Shown here: in pieces, positions 59,174 to 64,000 of the stretch | Position numbering within the stretch: the first letter of the stretch is position 1 | Layout: every line of letters starts with the position of its first letter | Source of the DNA: Anthracocystis setariae | Taxonomy: Eukaryota > Basidiomycota > Ustilaginomycetes > Ustilaginales > Ustilaginaceae | DNA: 64,000 bases | Direction of reading: 5' to 3' | Assembly (NCBI GenBank): GCA_928724745.1 | Contig: CAKMXJ010000021.1 | Coordinates: forward strand, 248,001-312,000 | Notes under the pieces: model-generated | The model's database searches: none | Told to the model about the DNA's origin: nothing | What the model saw: the letters and a program-made list of their open reading frames with translations, nothing else | Translations under genes and position numbers: made by a program

Positions 59174-61036
59174 ATGCGTTACCTGCCTCTCCTCCTGTTC
59201 TGTCTCCCCCTATCCGTGGTGGGAGTAGGCCCAGAGGCAAGCCGTATCAGCACCAACACCGACTACCATACAGCGCCTATTTCGCCTCAAAGTCCATCCA
59301 CTCCTCCTACCCCGCCAACTCATCCGGTTTTTCTGCCGCATGAGCAGACTTGGGTTTCATCGCGCATCGTGTATCCGGACGAAGACCCGTTTGCAGCGCG
59401 TCTGGCTTCGTACCAAGAGAACGCGCGTCATCTCAGAGACCACACAGGTGCAAAAGTCATTCAGGATCGACTCTGGCATCCCACTGACACGCTCCACGAA
59501 CGCCAACCTTTGGCTCAGCCGCAGCAGATCGCGTCTCAGCAAGGCGCGAGTTTGCACGACACGATTGCCAAGCGTCAGGGATCGCGTATCGACAAAGAAA
59601 AGGAGTCAGCTCCTGTGTTTAGTTTCAAGGCCAAGAAAGAGGAGCAAGCGGTTCCAGTAGAGAGGTTCAGAGGCAACTTGAGGCATGATGGAGATGTGCC
59701 CGTCGAAAGGGTCGACGACAATCTCATGGCATCCAACGTGGAAAGGCTCAGGGAAAGCCTCTTTCAAGGATCCAGGTGGGACAGAGACTCACAGAACGTA
59801 TCCCCGCTCGCTAAGACTGGCGGTAGGAGAAGAGCGGCTCGATTCAACGAGGCAGGTTTTCGTCGCACTTCTTCCACTGCACGTTTGCATTCTTTCCGTA
59901 ACTCACCTCCAGTGTTTCTTCCTCCTCCTCCTCCTCGCGACGGTTCTATGCCCATCGAAGCGATTCCGCCGCAAGCCCAGGCTGATGGGTTGCGCGATAG
60001 TAGTCCTACTCGCTATGCTTTGGCTAGCGTGTCGAAGAAGCTCGAGTCGCTCGCGCGGGAGCGACCTCACTCACCACCTCGGTCGCTGGCACAGACCGAT
60101 GCACTTGACTCAAGCAGTGGAGCCGATGGCAGTCCATCCGATACGCAATCGATGCGAGGCCAGTTGGGATCGTCGATAGCCAGGACTCCCGGTTCTGGTG
60201 CGCAGTCTTGGTCGCAAGGCACGCTGTCTTGGACACCGCACGCCAAGAGCGCTAAGCACGTCGAAGTGGCGCCATATCGAACATGGTCTGCCACAACAGC
60301 TCTACCTTCCATCCGACTGTACGGCTTCAACAAATTGACCGATCGATTTCCGGACGAATACAAGCACTTTACCGACTCGCTCGACTCGCTCGAATCGCTC
60401 TCCTGGCACAAACAGTGGCAGGATCGACTGCACTGGTTACCCGATCATCGTGTCGACCTCCACCACTCTGCACGTACCGTGACCCCCTTGGGAGTGACCG
60501 GAAGCGACATTGCGAGTGGATCGAGATTCATAGACGATCATGAAAATCCCAAACCCAAGCTCCACAGTTTCATGCTCGAGGGCAAGGGCAAGAGGATCAA
60601 CGCCTGGCATCAACTCGCCAGCATGCTACCGCCTGCTCTGACATCGCACAGTAAAGAGGTGTTCGAAACCCACGCCACCGGCACATTCCACGAAATCGAT
60701 CCCAACTGGCTCCAATCCATCCACCCAATCCAGTACGTCGACCAAATGCTAAGAGACCCCAACGCCGCCATCATCCTGGAAAATTCAGTATATGAAAAAT
60801 ACCACAATGCTCTCCAAAACACTCCACCAGAAGCTCTCGCCGCCCTGAAAAGGGACGCTGCCAAGCCGAGCATAGAGCATCTCTTGGGTCCCAACCGTGC
60901 AACCAGAGGCAAGTTTTGGTATCAGTTGTACCATAAAACTCCAGCCTACGAGATCGCAAATCCGTTGGATGTAGATCTCGACCATTTCGCTGTATTCCAT
61001 ACATTTGCCGATGCTGTCAGGCTCAAACCACACTAA
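59174..61036 (+). CDS. Secreted protein of unknown function with short internal repeats
   Basis: I do not recognise this gene's family. From ATG 59174 it encodes 620 residues starting with a clear signal peptide (MRYLPLLLFCLPLSVVGVG; cleavage likely after Gly/Ala near 19-24). The frame is open 25 codons upstream, but that extension would bury the signal. A Pro/Thr/Ser-rich N-terminal part follows. A Lys-Arg pair (residues 133-134) is a possible Kex2 site. Residues about 160-205 hold three degenerate repeats of 14-15 residues: VPVERFRGNL..., VPVERVDDNL..., NVERLRESL.... The middle is Arg/Ser/Pro-rich. The C-terminal 200 residues look folded, with many Trp, Tyr and His (e.g. WYQLYHKTPAYEIANP, DHFAVFHTFADAV). 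There is only one Cys after the signal region that I can find, so it is not a Cys-rich effector. A role at the cell surface or host interface is speculation. Confidence 0.7.
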   Translation: MRYLPLLLFCLPLSVVGVGPEASRISTNTDYHTAPISPQSPSTPPTPPTHPVFLPHEQTWVSSRIVYPDEDPFAARLASYQENARHLRDHTGAKVIQDRLWHPTDTLHERQPLAQPQQIASQQGASLHDTIAKRQGSRIDKEKESAPVFSFKAKKEEQAVPVERFRGNLRHDGDVPVERVDDNLMASNVERLRESLFQGSRWDRDSQNVSPLAKTGGRRRAARFNEAGFRRTSSTARLHSFRNSPPVFLPPPPPRDGSMPIEAIPPQAQADGLRDSSPTRYALASVSKKLESLARERPHSPPRSLAQTDALDSSSGADGSPSDTQSMRGQLGSSIARTPGSGAQSWSQGTLSWTPHAKSAKHVEVAPYRTWSATTALPSIRLYGFNKLTDRFPDEYKHFTDSLDSLESLSWHKQWQDRLHWLPDHRVDLHHSARTVTPLGVTGSDIASGSRFIDDHENPKPKLHSFMLEGKGKRINAWHQLASMLPPALTSHSKEVFETHATGTFHEIDPNWLQSIHPIQYVDQMLRDPNAAIILENSVYEKYHNALQNTPPEALAALKRDAAKPSIEHLLGPNRATRGKFWYQLYHKTPAYEIANPLDVDLDHFAVFHTFADAVRLKPH

Positions 61037-61248
61037 CTCAAAATCTCCAACTATTGATCGTGACACTCAACCTCATCTTTTCTCACACGCGCGCTCCTTA
61101 GGTTGATTCAAACCCCTTCCTGTTGATCTTGGCTTTGTCCGCAGAGTATTCCAATCTTGCTACCAATACGACCCTCATTACCCGTCCAAGCTTGCTCCTC
61201 CATCGAGCCACCCACTTCCAACGCCTACTTTCGGTATTGAGCGCACCT

Positions 61249-63984
61249 CTACCGATCGGACCCATTAAACAAGAACCAGATCTCCCTAAAATCGAGCCGA
61301 TTACCCTTAACAAGCTTGCTTCCCTCCAACGCGGCCTTTGCCAACGCCCTCTTCTTATCCTGCAACTTGAGAATCCTTTCCTCCACCGTATCCTTGATAC
61401 TCAACTTGTAGATCGTAACGTCCCTCGTCTGACCCAACCGATGAGCCCGATCGAACGCCTGTTCCTCGATCTGCGGATTCCACCACAGATCCATCAGAAT
61501 CACGCGACTGCACGCCGTCAGGTTCAGTCCCGTCGAGCCTGCCTTGAACGAGATCAGGATCACCGTGACGAGCGCGTCGGTGCGGATCTTTTCCAGCGCA
61601 GCCTCGCGTTCCTGTGGCCGCATCGACCCGTCATAACGCACGTAGCGCAAACCGTGCTGCTTGAGATGCGGCTCAACCAGATTCAGGAACGACGTGAATT
61701 GCGAAAACACAATCGTCTTCTCGGCAGCGTCCGATGCGCGGATCGACGTGAGCAGCGAGATCATCTTGCGGATCTTGGTCGAACCGAACGACGTGGAGAA
61801 TAGGTCCCGGCAGTGCGAAGACGCAAGCGCGGTGCAGTCGGCGCAGAGAAGCCGAAGTGCTAAATCGTGGTTGACGGCAGCCATCAGATCGGCTGGCCCA
61901 TTAGCAGCGTCGGAGCGAGTCGCAGTGTAGTTGGGAGGAAGCACGACGTTGCACTGGTCGCAGCGTTTGGTAGCAACACTAAGACCAGAGAGCATCGCGG
62001 CTAGCCCGTCGTCGTCGTCATCATCATCATCATCATCATTGTCGTTGTTGTCTGCTTTGGGTTGAGATTTTGATTTGGACGCTGAACCGTCTGCGGTGCC
62101 TGCCGATCCAATCGCCCCGGCATCGACGCGCAGATTGCCCGTCACCATAGCCGGATGACTACACGCCTGCCTGAGCCGCAACAGCAGCACGAGCGATGCA
62201 ATCATATTGGTCTTCTTGCCCGTCGCCCTCGCCTGTTCATCCTCCCTCTCAAACGCCTTCTTGATGCGCTCCTGCAACCCCATGTAAAACTCCTTCTCCT
62301 CGAGACTATCGAACTCCATCTCGATCAATTCCAACTTGCGTTTGGGCAGATCCAGAATCGGCTTGCCGTCCTCCGTCTTGGCCTCTTTTGTCCTACGCAG
62401 CATGATCGTCTGCAGCACAAAGCACAGTCGCTTCATACCCCAGTTGACCCTGTTCTGGTTGTTCGACTTGAGCGGCTCGCCGATCTTCTCCTTAAAATGC
62501 TGGAAATCGTCGAACGGAGGGATGCGCAGGAAGTGGATCAGCGAAAACATCTCGTACGCATCGTTCTGCAGAGGTGTACCTGTGAGACACCAACGAGACG
62601 TGGCGCTGGTGGCAAGCAGGAAGCAAGCTTTCGAGCATTTCGCTTTGTGGTTCTTGATGTTTTGCGCTTCGTCGAGCACGATGCGCAGCCACGCGAACTC
62701 GAACAGCGGCGTGGGCATCACTTTCTTGATCGCCTTGGCTTTCGTCATGGGCTCGTCGAACGAGTCGTCCGACAGTTGGTCCGACTCGCGCACGCGGTCG
62801 GACTCGGACTCGGCATCAGAGTCGATACGCGAAGATCGATGGTTGGAGCGAGAGCCAATTCTAGATTTCGACTTGGCCGCAGGTTTGGATCGCGAAGTAG
62901 CGAGGGATCCAGGTTGCAGGGTTTTGGTTTGCGCCTCGAGATTGGACATGTAGTTGTTGTACTCGCTAGCGACGGTGGTGTAAGTGGTGATGACGATGTC
63001 GAATTTGGTAAAGTGGGAAGCCGACTTGGCGCGGCTAGGACCGTGGTAGAGGTTGACCTTGAGACCTGCGTCGGTCTTTTCAGTAATCTCGCGCTCCCAT
63101 TGTTTGATGACGGCAAGAGGCGCGATGATGAGAGTGGTTTTGGACGGCATCTGTCGACGAGGCAAATCTTCAGCCTGCTTGAGTGCTTCTTCGACAGCCG
63201 CAGCAGTAGCAGCAGCGTTTTTCTTGCCTTTCTTGACAGGTTCGGTGGGCTCATCCAGGTCAATGGTGGAACCGGCTTGACCGGGACGATTGGAGACCAG
63301 AAGTGCGAGCGTCTGCACCGTCTTTCCGAGACCCATGTCATCGGCAAGGATTCCTCCCTTTGTGGAACCTTTCTCTCGTTCTCGCATCCAAGCGACGCCT
63401 TGCACCTGATGAGGCAGCAGCTTGCACTTGAGACCGGGAATCGTTTCGGAGGTCATTGCATCTTTCGACACCTCGGTGACGTTGACCATGTTGGAAAGCA
63501 TGTCGCGGATCTGCTTGTCCCTCGTCTCGGCATCTACGGTTACGGTTGGACCAGGAGGCGCATCGTCCTGGAACTGGGTCTGTGAGCTCATTGCGGAACG
63601 AGGCGATGGAGGATGGTAGTCGTCGTCAAGAAACGAGAACGACGAAGGTTTGGACCTGGACTTTGTGGGAGACTTGGTATTTAAGGAATGAGTGAGAGGA
63701 GGGTGTGAGTGATGGAAAGGATTGATGTTCTTTTGCAAGGGTGGGGTCTGTTTTGGCGAAATGAAGGGCGCCTGGGATGATTTCGAGTTGGGAGAGCGGA
63801 AAGGCTGGGAGGCTGCGTAGCTTGAAGTGGTGGTTGGAGGCCTAGGTCGAATCGGCGCAGGCTGTGATGAGGAATGAAACCTATCCCTGTTGCCTGGCTG
63901 TGGCAAAGCATTCGAGATGGGCGAGGATTCGCCAAAGACGATGGGATCTGCCCTGGAACCAGTACCGATGGAAGGGGACGCCAT
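61249..63984 (-). CDS. SNF2-family DNA-dependent ATPase (Uls1/Ris1-like)
   Basis: Swi2/Snf2 ATPases move proteins along or off DNA. Single frame of 911 residues from ATG 63984, 16 bp from the window edge, so an upstream exon cannot be excluded. Helicase motifs: LLPHQVQGVAWM, DDMGLGKTVQTLALL (Walker A), LIIAPLAVIKQWEREI, VLDEAQNIKN (DEAQ box), LTGTPLQND, FSQFTSFLNL, and SFKAGSTGLNLTACSRVI followed by WWNPQIEEQAFDRAHRLGQTRDV. Between the two lobes, where Uls1/Rad16/Rad5 proteins carry a RING finger, there is an Asp-rich run and then CDQC (near 676) and CADC (near 715) without the remaining RING residues. The organisation suggests the Uls1/Ris1 group with a reduced zinc site. The N-terminus is Ser/Pro-rich. 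It converges on the secreted-protein gene. Confidence 0.88.
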   Translation of the reverse strand: MASPSIGTGSRADPIVFGESSPISNALPQPGNRDRFHSSSQPAPIRPRPPTTTSSYAASQPFRSPNSKSSQAPFISPKQTPPLQKNINPFHHSHPPLTHSLNTKSPTKSRSKPSSFSFLDDDYHPPSPRSAMSSQTQFQDDAPPGPTVTVDAETRDKQIRDMLSNMVNVTEVSKDAMTSETIPGLKCKLLPHQVQGVAWMREREKGSTKGGILADDMGLGKTVQTLALLVSNRPGQAGSTIDLDEPTEPVKKGKKNAAATAAAVEEALKQAEDLPRRQMPSKTTLIIAPLAVIKQWEREITEKTDAGLKVNLYHGPSRAKSASHFTKFDIVITTYTTVASEYNNYMSNLEAQTKTLQPGSLATSRSKPAAKSKSRIGSRSNHRSSRIDSDAESESDRVRESDQLSDDSFDEPMTKAKAIKKVMPTPLFEFAWLRIVLDEAQNIKNHKAKCSKACFLLATSATSRWCLTGTPLQNDAYEMFSLIHFLRIPPFDDFQHFKEKIGEPLKSNNQNRVNWGMKRLCFVLQTIMLRRTKEAKTEDGKPILDLPKRKLELIEMEFDSLEEKEFYMGLQERIKKAFEREDEQARATGKKTNMIASLVLLLRLRQACSHPAMVTGNLRVDAGAIGSAGTADGSASKSKSQPKADNNDNDDDDDDDDDDGLAAMLSGLSVATKRCDQCNVVLPPNYTATRSDAANGPADLMAAVNHDLALRLLCADCTALASSHCRDLFSTSFGSTKIRKMISLLTSIRASDAAEKTIVFSQFTSFLNLVEPHLKQHGLRYVRYDGSMRPQEREAALEKIRTDALVTVILISFKAGSTGLNLTACSRVILMDLWWNPQIEEQAFDRAHRLGQTRDVTIYKLSIKDTVEERILKLQDKKRALAKAALEGSKLVKGNRLDFREIWFLFNGSDR

Positions 63985-64000
63985 GTTGGTGGGAATGTAG

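Noticed and set aside
62155..63585. 476-codon plus-strand frame opposite the SNF2 gene
   Set aside because: Antisense to intact helicase motifs; no independent evidence.

Overview
The window is nuclear DNA from a filamentous or dimorphic fungus, most likely a smut-type basidiomycete (Ustilaginomycotina). This is an inference from compact, intron-poor, GC-rich genes, introns with GTAAGT/GTGAGT donors and CTGAC-like branch sites, and a gene set I recognise by family. I see no rRNA or tRNA gene, no intact transposon, no CRISPR and no viral sequence. I support 19 protein genes: one is cut by the left edge and four are spliced or need splicing (MYB-like, VTC4, SH3 protein, SCL1).

Left part (1-16 kb): the mitochondrial, arginine-type carbamoyl-phosphate synthase large chain (minus strand, runs off the window); a small MYB/SANT-like protein that needs a 13-nt microexon to stay in frame; a divergent pair of 60S ribosome-assembly genes, DBP7 and SDA1, sharing a 525-bp promoter with facing A and T tracts; and VTC4, the polyphosphate polymerase.

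Middle (16-36 kb): a forkhead transcription factor with about 9.6 kb of gene-free DNA upstream of it, full of microsatellites and a dispersed palindromic TACTGTAC/GTACAGTA motif; a small spliced SH3 protein; NOP56 (box C/D snoRNP core) divergent from SCL1 (proteasome alpha1); CCT2 (chaperonin beta); and RIB3 (riboflavin synthesis) near 36 kb.

Right part (38-64 kb): CTR9 (Paf1 complex) divergent from the PdxT/SNO-type glutaminase of vitamin B6 synthesis; HAP3/NF-YB; a very large FAB1-type phosphoinositide kinase without a visible FYVE domain; RIC8 (G-alpha chaperone/GEF); PBN1/PIG-X (GPI anchor synthesis); a secreted protein of unknown function with short internal repeats; and a SNF2-family ATPase with an unusual Cys-pair insert.

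Most genes are housekeeping genes and form no biosynthetic cluster. The shared theme is growth control: ribosome assembly (DBP7, SDA1, NOP56), protein folding and turnover (CCT2, SCL1), phosphate storage (VTC4) and vitamins B2 and B6. The least explained content is the long forkhead upstream region, the dispersed TACTGTAC elements, a CACGTG cluster with a TATA box but no visible gene, and the secreted repeat protein. I did not find a clear-cut undescribed multi-gene system.
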